Counted from the stretch's first letter, positions 32,449 through 41,805 are shown. The stretch is DNA of 53,078 nt from Candidatus Sabulitectum sp. (GCA_023145375.1 JAGLDY010000054.1:1-53078); one strand, 5' to 3'. Notes: generated by a model from the sequence alone, not told the origin. Made by a program: numbers and translations.

Positions 32449-32451
32449 TGC

Positions 32452-32898
32452 ATGCTGAATTGTTTCCTGATACCGTTTCTGTTGCTCCGGGGGGTTGTCT
32501 CTGTTCTTCCACTTCAGGGAGGGAGCATAACCAGTGAATCTGCTGAAAGACTTGCTCTGGTAAACAAAGACCAGCAGGTCATTGTGTTCCTTGAAGATGG
32601 TCGGGAAGCAAATCTGGCCCTGGTTTCCACTGGAAGACCCACAAGACACTCCACCCCCAGTGGAGATTTTGAGGTTCTTTACAAAAGATGGAGTCCTGTT
32701 TCAAGCATATACAGAGTACACATGCCCTACTGGCAGGCAATTGAGGATTCAGGGCGGATAGGCCTTCACCAGGCCTCCCGGTCCGCTGAACACAGGCTGG
32801 GCGAGCCCCTCTCCCACGGATGTGTCAGACTTGGTTCTTTCACCGCAAGGTGGGCTTACTTCTGGCTTCCGGTGGGCGCTCAAGTGATAATCAGATAG
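32452..32898 (+). CDS. Small L,D-transpeptidase (YkuD domain)
   Basis: A 148-residue exported protein: a hydrophobic N-terminal signal (about 1-20) then a compact YkuD catalytic domain. The motif is complete: His106 in GLHQAS, then His122 and the nucleophile Cys124 in SHGCVRL. Such enzymes form 3-3 crosslinks in diaminopimelate peptidoglycan or attach proteins to it, working in the periplasm. It is shorter than most family members and has no LysM or peptidoglycan-binding domain. It is divergent from the TPR lipoprotein and 48 bases upstream of the GAF-phosphatase gene, so it may share a transcript with it. Confidence 0.85.
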   Translation: MLNCFLIPFLLLRGVVSVLPLQGGSITSESAERLALVNKDQQVIVFLEDGREANLALVSTGRPTRHSTPSGDFEVLYKRWSPVSSIYRVHMPYWQAIEDSGRIGLHQASRSAEHRLGEPLSHGCVRLGSFTARWAYFWLPVGAQVIIR

Positions 32899-32946
32899 AT
32901 TTATGTTCTATTACATATTCACAACTTAGATCACAGGAGGAACAGT

Positions 32947-34218
32947 TTGTCTAACAGTCAGGAATACACCTCAGACATTCTATGGCGTATTCTGGATGTT
33001 ACCAGAGAACTCAGCAGTCCCATTGATCTGGATGAAATGCTTGTTAAGGTGGTGGATGTGGCCAGAGACGTTCTTAAGGCAGAGCGTGGAACGGTCTTCC
33101 TTTACGACAGTAAACACCACGAACTCTATGCAGAGGTTGGAACCGGGCTTGCTGTGAACGAGATCCGATTTCCTGCAGATCAGGGTATTGCCGGTATTTG
33201 CGCCAGTTCTCTTGCGATCGTTAACGTGCCGGACGCTTACTCAGACAAGAGATTCAACTCTGCAATTGACAAGAAAATGGGCTATCTGACCAGGTGCATT
33301 CTTTCCATACCTCTTGTGGGTCTTAACAACAGCCTTGTTGGTGTTCTCCAGCTGATAAACAAGAGAGACGGAGTATTCACCCTTGCAGAAGAGAGGGTTG
33401 CCGAAGTACTGGCATCTCAATGCGCGGTAGCACTGCAGAGAGCACAACTGCTTGAAGAATTCCTTATCAAGCAAAAGTTTGAACATGACCTGAACCATGC
33501 CAGAGAAATACAGAAGGACCTTCTACCGGAAGCCATGCCGGTAATTGATGACTATGATCTGGCAGGATGGAATGAACCAGCAGATCAGACTGGCGGAGAC
33601 ATATTTGATGCAGTCAGCCTGACTCACGACAAAGTACTTCTTCTGCTTGCAGATGCAGCAGGTCACGGCCTTGGGCCTGCTCTCACTGTTATCCAGTTTC
33701 GGGCAATGATCAGGATAGCGTTGAGCCTTGGAAGTGATCTGTGCGATCTAAGCAGATGCACCAACAATCAGTTAGTTGAAGACCTCTCCTCAGATACTTT
33801 CATTACAGCTTTTGTAGGTCTCCTCGATACAAAAGAACATGTTATCAGCTACCACGCCTGTGGCCAGGCACCGCTTTTGCATTACCACGGTTCTACCGGT
33901 AAAACTAATGTGTTATCTGCAACGGCACTCCCTTTTGGTGTGATCCCGGATATGCCTCTGGGAGACCCAGGCAGTATTGTGATGGAGAAAGGTGATATCT
34001 TTGCACTGATATCCGATGGCATCTTTGAACAGGCGAACGGTGCTGATGAACAATTCGGTGTGGAAAGAACAATTGATATCATAAGGAGAAACTACGAAGA
34101 CTCCATGCAGGAACTCACAGAAAAGATATTCTCTGCAGTTGCCCGGCACTCTGATGTATCAACTTATGATGACGACATGACTATCATGCTTGTTAAGAGA
34201 AGCATGGACAAAAGCTAG
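32947..34218 (+). CDS. GAF domain / PP2C-type (SpoIIE/RsbU-like) serine phosphatase
   Basis: A 423-residue cytoplasmic regulator. The N-terminal GAF domain spans about residues 15-180 (FLYDSKHHELYAEVGTG, LVGVLQLINKRDG). A short linker helix follows (FEHDLNHAREIQKDLLPEAMP, split as HAREIQKDLLP), then a PP2C-type phosphatase with TGGDIFDA, ADAAGHGLGPAL, SDGIFEQANG and DDDMTIML holding metal-binding aspartates. RsbU-like proteins dephosphorylate anti-sigma-factor antagonists in a stress pathway; no such partner genes are here. The start is TTG with AGGAGG six bases upstream. Target unknown. Confidence 0.92.
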   Translation: MSNSQEYTSDILWRILDVTRELSSPIDLDEMLVKVVDVARDVLKAERGTVFLYDSKHHELYAEVGTGLAVNEIRFPADQGIAGICASSLAIVNVPDAYSDKRFNSAIDKKMGYLTRCILSIPLVGLNNSLVGVLQLINKRDGVFTLAEERVAEVLASQCAVALQRAQLLEEFLIKQKFEHDLNHAREIQKDLLPEAMPVIDDYDLAGWNEPADQTGGDIFDAVSLTHDKVLLLLADAAGHGLGPALTVIQFRAMIRIALSLGSDLCDLSRCTNNQLVEDLSSDTFITAFVGLLDTKEHVISYHACGQAPLLHYHGSTGKTNVLSATALPFGVIPDMPLGDPGSIVMEKGDIFALISDGIFEQANGADEQFGVERTIDIIRRNYEDSMQELTEKIFSAVARHSDVSTYDDDMTIMLVKRSMDKS

Positions 34219-34234
34219 CCAGCCTCAAGAGATT

Positions 34235-35266
34235 TCAGATAAGCTCAGGTCTTGATCTTTCCAGGGTGGTAACCACCTCTTTGATACTCTGCGAGCGGGA
34301 ATCAGACATTACAAGAGTTGCCTTTTCGGTGGAAACAACGCTGACGTTGTCCAATCCTATAACAACAGTTAACCTGCCTGTTTCATCGAACACAAGAGTG
34401 TTCTCTGAATCGATGATAATACTGTCACCTTTTGAAACACCTGCGCCCCTGGCTCCGGGCCAGTCGCCAATATCACTCCACTGGAAGAGTGCAGGCACAA
34501 CGACCGCTCTGTCAGTATTCTCCATCAGTCCGTAATCAATTGACTGGGATTCCAGTGCACCGTACTCTTCCAATGATGGAGATGTTGTATCAGGAAGCCT
34601 CTTTATGTTCCTGTAAAGATCAGGCATATGCTTTCTGAACTCCTCAAGGAAGGAATCAACTCTCCAGATGAACATTCCTGAGTTCCAGAGATATTCTCCT
34701 GATCCAAGATACCTCTCTGCAGTTGCTGCATCAGGTTTCTCCCTGAAGCTCTTCACTCTATTGCCAGGGGGGATATCTTCACCTGTCTGAATGTATCCGT
34801 AGCCTGTTGCAGGGTTGTCCGGAGTGATGCCTATGGTACAGAGATAACCCTTTTCAGCAAGTTTCACAGCATTGGCAATGGTTTCCTCGAACAGGTCAAC
34901 CGGCTGGATACTGTGATCACTTGCGGCCACTATCATTATGCTTTCGCTAAAGCCTCTCCTTCTCAATGTCTCCGCAGCCCAGCCAATACATGCGGCTGTG
35001 TTCCTGCCCACAGGCTCCAGCAGAAGATTACTCTCTGGAAGAAGAGGCAGCTGGTTTGCTGTTACGTCTCTGTAGTCAGCTCCAGTAACGACCAGCACGC
35101 CGTCCGGTCCGGATATCTTTGAGAACCTGGATGCTGTGATCTGGAGCATTGTTCCGCCACCCAGCAGATCCATGAACTGCTTTGGACGGGATAGAGTGGA
35201 AACTGGCCAGAAACGGGTTCCCTTCCCCCCTGCCATTATCACTGCAAACACTCTTTTGTCGTTCAT
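34235..35266 (-). CDS. manC: Mannose-1-phosphate guanylyltransferase
   Basis: Makes GDP-mannose from mannose 1-phosphate and GTP. The 343-residue protein has the nucleotidyltransferase signature AGGKGTRFWPVS near residue 12, SRPKQFMDLLGG, EPVGRNTAACIGWAA, FREKPDAATAERYL, YLWNSGMFIW and QWSDIGDWPG. The C-terminal isomerase domain of bifunctional enzymes is absent; manA is encoded separately just upstream. The ATG at 35266 follows GGGGG; an extension to 35338 lies in manA and is discarded. It is the last gene of the long minus-strand run and convergent with the GAF-phosphatase gene. Confidence 0.93.
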   Translation of the reverse strand: MNDKRVFAVIMAGGKGTRFWPVSTLSRPKQFMDLLGGGTMLQITASRFSKISGPDGVLVVTGADYRDVTANQLPLLPESNLLLEPVGRNTAACIGWAAETLRRRGFSESIMIVAASDHSIQPVDLFEETIANAVKLAEKGYLCTIGITPDNPATGYGYIQTGEDIPPGNRVKSFREKPDAATAERYLGSGEYLWNSGMFIWRVDSFLEEFRKHMPDLYRNIKRLPDTTSPSLEEYGALESQSIDYGLMENTDRAVVVPALFQWSDIGDWPGARGAGVSKGDSIIIDSENTLVFDETGRLTVVIGLDNVSVVSTEKATLVMSDSRSQSIKEVVTTLERSRPELI

Positions 35267-35268
35267 TC

Positions 35269-36042
35269 TTATACCCCCACGATCCATGAATCTTCCGTTG
35301 TTATAAGTGATCCGCCGGCTGGATCTGCGAAGAAACATTCTTCTGTCTCCGGTAAAAATACCACTTCCAGCGGTCTCAATTTCAACTCACCAGGTTCCGC
35401 TCTGCGCATGTAGTAAGAACCGGCATCGAGGAGATCTGCATCCACTTCAGTGGCTCTTCCCATTGTCTCCCAGTTTATAGCTGAAAGCCCAGACTCCACA
35501 TGAAGCTCTCTGAGATTTCCATTGTTATCCTTTCTGGCATAGTCCCATAGACGGTAGGTAATACTGCAGTTCAACTGAACCTCCAGCACTGTCAGCCCTG
35601 CGCCCAGGGCATGAACGGTTCCACCGGGCAGGTGAACAAGAACGCCCGGTTCTCCCTTGATATGCTGCAGCAAATTCTCCACAGAGCCATCCTTAACCGC
35701 TTTCCTGAATTGAACTGGTGTCACGCCTGGAGTGATACCATGCACAATTCTGCCGAAGCCACTTAGCACTACCCATGATTCATCCTTAATTGGCAGTGTT
35801 CTATCCCAGCCTGGATGCACCTGAACAGACAGGTCGCTGGCTGCATGAAGAGTTTTTATGACCAGCGGGAATGAGCCTTCGGGAAAGAAATCACAGGCTC
35901 TCCTCTGTTCTCCACCTACGCTCTGCAGGACAGTATCGCTGAAAAACCACCATACCTCTCCCACAGGTTCCTCACCGGTATTCTCAGGGGGAAGAGAACC
36001 CCATATTCTACTGACTTTCTGAGGAAGACACTGATAGATCAC
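35269..36042 (-). CDS. manA: Mannose-6-phosphate isomerase, class I
   Basis: Interconverts fructose 6-phosphate and mannose 6-phosphate, feeding GDP-mannose. The 257-residue cupin-type protein has zinc-site blocks SVQVHPG (near residue 74), GGTVHALGAGLTVLEVQ and NCSITYRLWDYAR. It is shorter than many class I isomerases, comparable with the compact Bacillus type. The GTG start overlaps the upstream amidotransferase stop by four bases and the stop is two bases before manC. A phosphomannomutase gene is not in the window. Confidence 0.9.
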   Translation of the reverse strand: MIYQCLPQKVSRIWGSLPPENTGEEPVGEVWWFFSDTVLQSVGGEQRRACDFFPEGSFPLVIKTLHAASDLSVQVHPGWDRTLPIKDESWVVLSGFGRIVHGITPGVTPVQFRKAVKDGSVENLLQHIKGEPGVLVHLPGGTVHALGAGLTVLEVQLNCSITYRLWDYARKDNNGNLRELHVESGLSAINWETMGRATEVDADLLDAGSYYMRRAEPGELKLRPLEVVFLPETEECFFADPAGGSLITTEDSWIVGV

Positions 36043-36734
36043 GATCTGCCGATCAATTTCAACATGGCCTCCAGAATAGGTTCACCGGTACTGTCCCTTT
36101 CCGGATGCCATTGGACACCAAGAACAGATCCGTCACTGCTTTCGATCGCCTCGATCAGCCCGTCACTGCTTCTTGCAGAAACGGTATAACCGGGCGGTAC
36201 TTCTTCAAGAACCTGATGATGAAAAGAAGAAACGGTGGTCTTCTCACCGAACAGGGAGTGGAGAGTGGTGCCCGGACTGAGAGAGACCGGATGACTGGCA
36301 GGGTTATCTGTTGAGCCATCATGGAACACACCGGTATCGGGGATATCCTGAATAAGAGCAACACCTTCTGCTATACCCATGAGCTGCATCCCAAGACAGA
36401 TGCCCAGGATCGGCATTCTCCTCTCTCGGGCAGCATGGTATATCCTCATGTCCCATGTGGAACGATACGGTCTTGGTTTCCTGCTTCCCCGGTCTTCCCT
36501 GCCGAAGAGAAAAGGAGAAGGGTCTCCTCCGCCTGTGAGGATCAGTATATCGAAGTTCTTTAAAATATCATCGGGAGTTATGCTATCTGTTGGCAGCAGG
36601 GCAAGAGGAAGCAGACCGGGGTGATCCAGCAGATTTGCATAACTTTGATTCAATCCGTACTGGAACACACCGTACGCCCTGTGTGTTTTGGGATCGTTGT
36701 CATACCATACCTGCGTTACCGCTGCTTTTATCAA
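36039..36734 (-). CDS. Class I glutamine amidotransferase-like hydrolase (peptidase C26, gamma-glutamyl hydrolase type)
   Basis: A 231-residue stand-alone class I amidotransferase domain. The nucleophile is Cys113 in GICLGMQ, and His210/Glu212 in QWHPE complete the triad. The LTGGGDPSPFLFG segment resembles PuuD-like gamma-glutamyl-GABA hydrolases and related peptidase C26 proteins. It may cleave gamma-glutamyl compounds; no GABA or polyamine genes are near. It starts with TTG three bases after the nadA stop and overlaps manA. Substrate uncertain. Confidence 0.85.
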   Translation of the reverse strand: MIKAAVTQVWYDNDPKTHRAYGVFQYGLNQSYANLLDHPGLLPLALLPTDSITPDDILKNFDILILTGGGDPSPFLFGREDRGSRKPRPYRSTWDMRIYHAARERRMPILGICLGMQLMGIAEGVALIQDIPDTGVFHDGSTDNPASHPVSLSPGTTLHSLFGEKTTVSSFHHQVLEEVPPGYTVSARSSDGLIEAIESSDGSVLGVQWHPERDSTGEPILEAMLKLIGRS

Positions 36735-36737
36735 AAA

Positions 36738-37649
36738 CTACCCGCCTATTTTCGTCATTCTTCGAACCGCTTCCACAGCCCTCTCTGCCAGGTGAGAAGG
36801 TATTTCTATACCGCGATCAACTACCCCGGACTCAAGGGCTTTTAATACCAGTTCAGGTGTAGAAAAACCCATGTCATCACAGATGATCTTTCCAGCAGCC
36901 ACAAACTGTCTGTCTGGAAAAAGAGTTTCCAGACGGTAGATCATCCCTTCCTCGGTTCCTATGATGAATCTCCCGGCTTTTGAACTCTCTACGTGTCGGA
37001 TCATTCCTCCGGTCCCAAGCACCGCATCCGCCTCCCGGAGAAATATTGATGGGGACTCCGGGTGAACAAGTACCTCTGCATCAGACCAATCCGCCATTTT
37101 CTCCCTGAGATCACGAATATCGGCACCACTGTGTGCATGGCATCCGCCAGGCCAGATATGAAGTTTCTTATCAGTTTGAGATGCAACCCATGTCCCAAGA
37201 TTCCTGTCAGGTCCAAATATTACTTCTTCAGAAGGTGCAGCCTCAACAACTTCGAGAGAGTTAGCACTGGTGCAGCAGGCCCAGGACTCAGCTTTCAGTT
37301 CAAGGGTGGAATTCACATATGTAACAGCTTCAGCACCTGGGTGTTTCTTTTTCATCTCTCTGAGATCAGCGCTTGTCATGCTGGCAGCCAGAGAACAGTC
37401 CGCATCAGGTGCTGCAAGAACAACGGTACTCTCCGGAGAAAGCAGTTTTGCGGTTTCAGCCATGAATTTAACCCCACAAAAGATAACAAGCTCTGCTGAT
37501 TCCCTGGCTGCTATCCTTGAAAGCTCCAGAGAATCACCGACAAAATCTGCGATATCCTGTATTGCTCCAGGTTGATAACTGTGTGCAAGAATAATTGCTC
37601 CGCGTTCTTTCTTAAGCCTGCCTATCTCTTCCTTTATTCTGTTAGGCAT
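36738..37649 (-). CDS. nadA: Quinolinate synthase
   Basis: Condenses iminoaspartate with dihydroxyacetone phosphate to quinolinate, in NAD synthesis. The 303-residue protein has the [4Fe-4S] ligands Cys58 (FCGVKFMAE), Cys170 (WPGGCHAHS) and Cys257 (GKIICDDMG), plus AHSYQPG and YVNSTLELKAES. This is the compact class without an extra N-terminal region. nadB and nadC are not in the window. The ATG follows GGGAGGAG and overlaps the mnmA end by eight bases. Confidence 0.95.
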   Translation of the reverse strand: MPNRIKEEIGRLKKERGAIILAHSYQPGAIQDIADFVGDSLELSRIAARESAELVIFCGVKFMAETAKLLSPESTVVLAAPDADCSLAASMTSADLREMKKKHPGAEAVTYVNSTLELKAESWACCTSANSLEVVEAAPSEEVIFGPDRNLGTWVASQTDKKLHIWPGGCHAHSGADIRDLREKMADWSDAEVLVHPESPSIFLREADAVLGTGGMIRHVESSKAGRFIIGTEEGMIYRLETLFPDRQFVAAGKIICDDMGFSTPELVLKALESGVVDRGIEIPSHLAERAVEAVRRMTKIGG

Positions 37650-38640
37650 GTTCTCCTCCCTTGTATCCGGTAATAATGCCTCCGCCGATCACGGTGTCCG
37701 CAGAGTACAGGGCACCTACCTGCCCCGGGGCAACTGCCTTCTGAGGTCCGCAAAACTCAACTGACGCACCCCTGCCGTCTGCCTGGAGGGTAACATCAGC
37801 CTGAACGACAGGTTTCCTGTAGCGGGTCTGAATCATACAGGTGAACCTCTGTTCGGCTGGCTTCCTCAGCCAGTTGATACTATTCAGAAAACAGCTTTCG
37901 CTGTAAAGGTACTTCTCATCTCCGATAACCAGCCTGTTATTCCGCGTGTCCAGCTCTGTAACGAATTTTCTTTCCCCATGAGCCCCAAGTCCTTTTCTCT
38001 GACCGGGAGTGTAGCCCTCCAGACCTGTATGTCTGCCAACCACATTACCACTGGCGTCCACAATATCTCCCGGGATCCCTGAGTTTACCCTTACGAAGCA
38101 GAGATCCTGGCTATCCCCGGTTATGAAAGGCAGTCCTTTTTCAAGGACCTCTCTTCTAACATCAGTTTTCATACTTTCTGCAAGGGGAAACCAGCAGCGA
38201 TCCAGTATTTCTTCAGCTACCAGTGAAAGGAAGTAAGACTGATCCCTGGAAGGATCTCTGCCTCTTTTCAGAGAACCGTCATAGTTGCCTGCATAATGCC
38301 CTGTGACTAGAAACTCGTTCTCTTTCAGCATGGAGAATGGGACAGCAAGTTTAACCTTTGCATTGCACATGGCACACGGATTGGGAGTCTGCCCCATACT
38401 GTAGATCCGCCGGGTGTATTCTTTGATCTCTCTGTTGAATAAGTCAATGGCTTCAGCCTCTATCAGCTCTACACCAAGGATCTCACAGGATCGCCCTGCC
38501 TCATCCGGGGCACCTCTGCCGGTGGTATCCACATACACAGCTCTTACGTCCTCGAACATGGTTCTGCAACGAAGAAGGGCGGCAGTGGAATCCACGCCGC
38601 CTGATAAGCAGACGAGTGCCGTGTACCTGGCCTCAGGCAC
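37642..38640 (-). CDS. mnmA: tRNA-specific 2-thiouridylase MnmA
   Basis: Thiolates U34 of tRNA Lys, Glu and Gln. The 332-residue protein has the PP-loop SGGVDST near residue 13, the catalytic Cys in TPNPCAMCN and the second Cys in SQDLCFV. LEGYTPGQRKGLG and a C-terminal beta-barrel follow. I chose the GTG at 38640, which overlaps the apgM stop and puts the PP-loop at the expected distance; the ATG at 38775 lies inside apgM. It is slightly shorter than most MnmA proteins. The proximity to nadA and apgM reflects a housekeeping run. Confidence 0.93.
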   Translation of the reverse strand: MPEARYTALVCLSGGVDSTAALLRCRTMFEDVRAVYVDTTGRGAPDEAGRSCEILGVELIEAEAIDLFNREIKEYTRRIYSMGQTPNPCAMCNAKVKLAVPFSMLKENEFLVTGHYAGNYDGSLKRGRDPSRDQSYFLSLVAEEILDRCWFPLAESMKTDVRREVLEKGLPFITGDSQDLCFVRVNSGIPGDIVDASGNVVGRHTGLEGYTPGQRKGLGAHGERKFVTELDTRNNRLVIGDEKYLYSESCFLNSINWLRKPAEQRFTCMIQTRYRKPVVQADVTLQADGRGASVEFCGPQKAVAPGQVGALYSADTVIGGGIITGYKGGEHA

Positions 38641-39844
38641 CGAACTTGGCCAGTCTTCCTGCTGCAGCCAGCATAAGAGGCATGAGCTCGTCCCCATTAA
38701 ATGTACCAAGAGCGCCTGCTGCCGCTTCCCTCTCTGTAAATCTGCCACTCCAGCCGGTTCTCTGTGGTCCCCCATGAATAAGAACCGGTACAGGATGCCA
38801 GCTGTGAAGCTTCATTGGGCATGGAGTAGAATGATCACCGGTAATACAGATAACATCAAAACCACAATCAAGAAGTCCGGGAACCGCACGGTCGAACTTC
38901 TCTATCTCAGCTACTTTTCTCTTATGGTCACCGTCTTCACCGGAACTGTCGGTGTATTTGTGGTGAAGAAAGACAAAGTCTCTCCCATCCATAAGCGCTT
39001 TTTTTGCAGCTTGAACCTCGCCATCAAGATCTGCCGGCTCCGATGAATACTGTTCCATCCCTGCAAGAGAGGCAACGCCTCTGTACATGGGATACAGAGC
39101 AACAGCAGCAGGGTTGAGCTTGAAAAGGTCTGTAAGTGTGGGAAAATCTTCATGGAGAGCAAAGCCCCTGAGAAGAAGTCCATTGGCCGGGCTCTTATCC
39201 TTGAGGATCAAGGAGGCCTTTCTAACAAATTCGGAAACTGCTTCAACAGCCAGTTCCGCCCCTGGAGCAGATGCTGTTATCTCCAGAGGTTTTTCTCCCA
39301 CAAGCCCGGGGTCAGTATCGTGAATTCCCTCCGAAAGACCCTGACCGCGAAAGATGACACAGGCTCTGTGTTCTTTCACCGGCTCAACAAATACCTCTAC
39401 TCCTGGAATAGATATTGGCTTAAGAGCTGCAACAAGCTCTATGCACAGTTCAGTTGATATCCTGCCAGCTCTCCTGTCAAGAACGATCCCATCACTGTCA
39501 AGGGTGCAGAAGTTGATCCTTGCAGCAAGATCACCGTGCTGAAGCTTGAAATCAATACCCAGAGCTGCAAGGGCACCTCTTCCCACAAGGTACTTAACCG
39601 GATCATATCCAAAAATGGACAGATGACCCGGTCCGCTTCCGGGAGTTATCCCCCTGCCCACAGGCAGATGCTGCCCCAGCGCACCGGCTGATGCAAGTTT
39701 GTCAAGATTGGGGGTTCGTGCCTTCTCCAGAGGCGTGAGTCCACCAAACTCCGGAATGGGGATATCCCCCACACCATCCATCACCGCAAGAAGGATAGTA
39801 CCTCCGTGGTCAAGGGATAACTGTGATGCCAGGTCAGAAGACAT
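38633..39844 (-). CDS. apgM: Cofactor-independent phosphoglycerate mutase, archaeal type (ApgM)
   Basis: Interconverts 3- and 2-phosphoglycerate in glycolysis. The 403-residue alkaline-phosphatase-fold protein has the N-terminal metal motif AVMDGVGD, the Ser-containing GPGHLSIFGYDP, HHKYTDSSGEDGD and ITGDHSTPCPMKLHSWHPVP. These match the archaeal-type independent mutase, distinct from the longer bacterial GpmI. It starts at ATG immediately after the purM stop (TAG then ATG) behind GGAGGGGG, and overlaps mnmA by eight bases. Phosphonate or other phosphatase roles are unlikely given the complete motifs. Confidence 0.92.
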   Translation of the reverse strand: MSSDLASQLSLDHGGTILLAVMDGVGDIPIPEFGGLTPLEKARTPNLDKLASAGALGQHLPVGRGITPGSGPGHLSIFGYDPVKYLVGRGALAALGIDFKLQHGDLAARINFCTLDSDGIVLDRRAGRISTELCIELVAALKPISIPGVEVFVEPVKEHRACVIFRGQGLSEGIHDTDPGLVGEKPLEITASAPGAELAVEAVSEFVRKASLILKDKSPANGLLLRGFALHEDFPTLTDLFKLNPAAVALYPMYRGVASLAGMEQYSSEPADLDGEVQAAKKALMDGRDFVFLHHKYTDSSGEDGDHKRKVAEIEKFDRAVPGLLDCGFDVICITGDHSTPCPMKLHSWHPVPVLIHGGPQRTGWSGRFTEREAAAGALGTFNGDELMPLMLAAAGRLAKFGA

Positions 39845-40879
39845 CTAGACCCCCTCCCCGGAGTATTCTATTGAATCTCCAACTGTGATCCTGCCTGCAG
39901 TAAATGGTGCTTCTCCAGCCTGTATCAGAAGCTCTGTTACCTTCTCGGGATGGGAAGTCACGATCAGGAATCCAGCGCCAAGATTGAATGCCCTGCGCAT
40001 CTCGATCTCAGGAATATCACCCAGTTCCTTGATCAACTTGAATACAGGAGGTACATCCCACCCGGGAGTAATAAGGGCTCCACACCCTTCAGGCAGAATT
40101 CTTACAAGGTTGCCCGGGACACCTCCGCCGGTTATGTGGGCCATTCCTGAAACGAGCTTCCTTTCAAGAAGAGGTTTCATCGGTCTCAGGTAACTGAGGT
40201 GAACCTTAAGTAGCGCCTCACCCACTGTATCCTCTCCCAAAAGCCTGTGCCTGTCTGAAACGTTGAGACCTGCCTTTTCAAAAAGCACTGCACGTGCCAG
40301 TGAAAATCCGTTGGTGTGTAATCCACTTGAAGGAAGACCAATTATGGTGTCTCCGGGGACAACGCTGGAGCCGTCGACTATCCGTCTTTTGTCAACGGAA
40401 CCCACTATTGTTCCTGCTACATCATAATCTCCCTGATTGTAAAACCCCGGCATCTCCGCTGTTTCACCGCCAAGAAGAGCGCAACTATTCTCCGAACAAG
40501 CTTTTGCAAGACCGGTGACGATCTGGGCAGCCACTGCGGCGTCCAGCTTTCCACAGGCTATGTAGTCAAGAAAGAACATGGGATGCGCACCCTGGACAAG
40601 AATATCGTTAACACAATGATTTACCAGATCGCACCCTACTGTGGAATAATCTCCAACCAGAGAAGCAACTTTCAGTTTTGTTCCAACGCCATCCATGCTT
40701 GCAACAAGAACAGGCTGCTCCATACCGGGGAAATCGGCTTTAAAAAGACCTCCGAAGTGGCCGAGCTCTGAAAGAACATTGTGGTTGAAAGTTTTCCTGA
40801 CTTCTTCCTTCATCATGTCTACGGCCTTGAGACCCTCGTCTATATCCACTCCGCTGTTTCTGTAGTCAATTCCACTCAT
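39845..40879 (-). CDS. purM: Phosphoribosylformylglycinamidine cyclo-ligase (AIR synthetase)
   Basis: Closes the imidazole ring in purine synthesis. The 344-residue protein has the family's N-terminal YRNSGVDIDEG block, ASMDGVGTKLKVA, GGETAEMPGFY, DTIIGLPSSGLHTNGFSLAR, AHITGGGVPGNL and RRAFNLGAGF. No other pur gene is in the window. The ATG overlaps the PfkB-kinase stop (TAATG) and the stop directly abuts apgM. Clear full-length match. Confidence 0.96.
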   Translation of the reverse strand: MSGIDYRNSGVDIDEGLKAVDMMKEEVRKTFNHNVLSELGHFGGLFKADFPGMEQPVLVASMDGVGTKLKVASLVGDYSTVGCDLVNHCVNDILVQGAHPMFFLDYIACGKLDAAVAAQIVTGLAKACSENSCALLGGETAEMPGFYNQGDYDVAGTIVGSVDKRRIVDGSSVVPGDTIIGLPSSGLHTNGFSLARAVLFEKAGLNVSDRHRLLGEDTVGEALLKVHLSYLRPMKPLLERKLVSGMAHITGGGVPGNLVRILPEGCGALITPGWDVPPVFKLIKELGDIPEIEMRRAFNLGAGFLIVTSHPEKVTELLIQAGEAPFTAGRITVGDSIEYSGEGV

Positions 40880-41793
40880 TATTTTATCCTGTCAAGCTGG
40901 TTGGTGGAGAGATAGAATGCAAGCCTCTCATCTATATCCGGTTTGCCAAGTGTACGTAGGGCTTCAACACCGAACCCGCTTATGGCATAGCTCGCTGTGA
41001 CCGAGCCGTAGCACAGGCCGCGTGTGATGTTTCTGAATGTAAGCTCACCACCCACACCTGCAAGAAATCCCAGCATTCCTGCAGCAAAGCTGTCTCCTGC
41101 GCCGGTTGGGTCAATGACCTTATCCACAGGACAGGCCGGTAGCAGGAAAGGTTGAGGTCCGCCAAGAACCATTACGCCACTGGCTCCCAGTTTGATCACC
41201 ACGAACCTGGGTCCACGCTTCAGTATGTATCTGCCTGCTCTGAACAAATCATTTGAACCTGATATCTGCCTGGCCTCGGAAGCATTAACAAAAAGAAGAT
41301 CGACCCTCTTGATAGCCCTGAGAACTACATCTTTCTTGTGCTCTATCCACAGGTTCATAGTGTCCATGGCTATCCATGTTGGATCATCTATCTGGTCAAG
41401 GACTTTCAGCTGAAGGTCTGGATCAATATTGGCAAGAAATACATGGGGGGTCTTTCGGTATTCATCAGGAAGAACAGGTTCAAAACTTGCGAAAACACCC
41501 AGTTCGGTTCTGATAGTTCTGGCATCACCGAAATCCGGTCCGTAAACTCCCTCCCATCTGAATGTGGGTCCTCTGCCAATGGTTAATCCCTGAACATCCA
41601 CATTTCTTTCCTGGAGGAACTTTCTTTCTTTACTTGGAAAATCAGGACCCACAACACCCACGACTCGAACCCTGGCCAGCTGCCCTGCGGCAAGGCCGAA
41701 GTAAACGGCGGAACCGCCCAGGGTGTCCTCAGCTTTTCCAGCAGGGGTTGTAAGGGTATCAAGAGCTACCGAACCAACTACAAGAACAGACAT
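40879..41793 (-). CDS. PfkB-family carbohydrate/nucleoside kinase
   Basis: A 304-residue ribokinase-like kinase. It has the N-terminal glycine pair in TLGGSAVYFGLA and the C-terminal PfkB signature DPTGAGDSFAAGMLG with the catalytic Asp in GAGD. The substrate is not evident; adenosine, ribose or other sugars are possible. An N-terminal HVFLANIDPDLQ block and MDTMNLWIEHKKD resemble a subgroup often left as hypothetical sugar kinase. GAGAGGAAC lies upstream of its ATG. It lies between argS and purM with gaps of at most 12 bases, so it is co-transcribed. Confidence 0.9.
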   Translation of the reverse strand: MSVLVVGSVALDTLTTPAGKAEDTLGGSAVYFGLAAGQLARVRVVGVVGPDFPSKERKFLQERNVDVQGLTIGRGPTFRWEGVYGPDFGDARTIRTELGVFASFEPVLPDEYRKTPHVFLANIDPDLQLKVLDQIDDPTWIAMDTMNLWIEHKKDVVLRAIKRVDLLFVNASEARQISGSNDLFRAGRYILKRGPRFVVIKLGASGVMVLGGPQPFLLPACPVDKVIDPTGAGDSFAAGMLGFLAGVGGELTFRNITRGLCYGSVTASYAISGFGVEALRTLGKPDIDERLAFYLSTNQLDRIK

Positions 41794-41805
41794 AACTGTT
41801 CCTCT

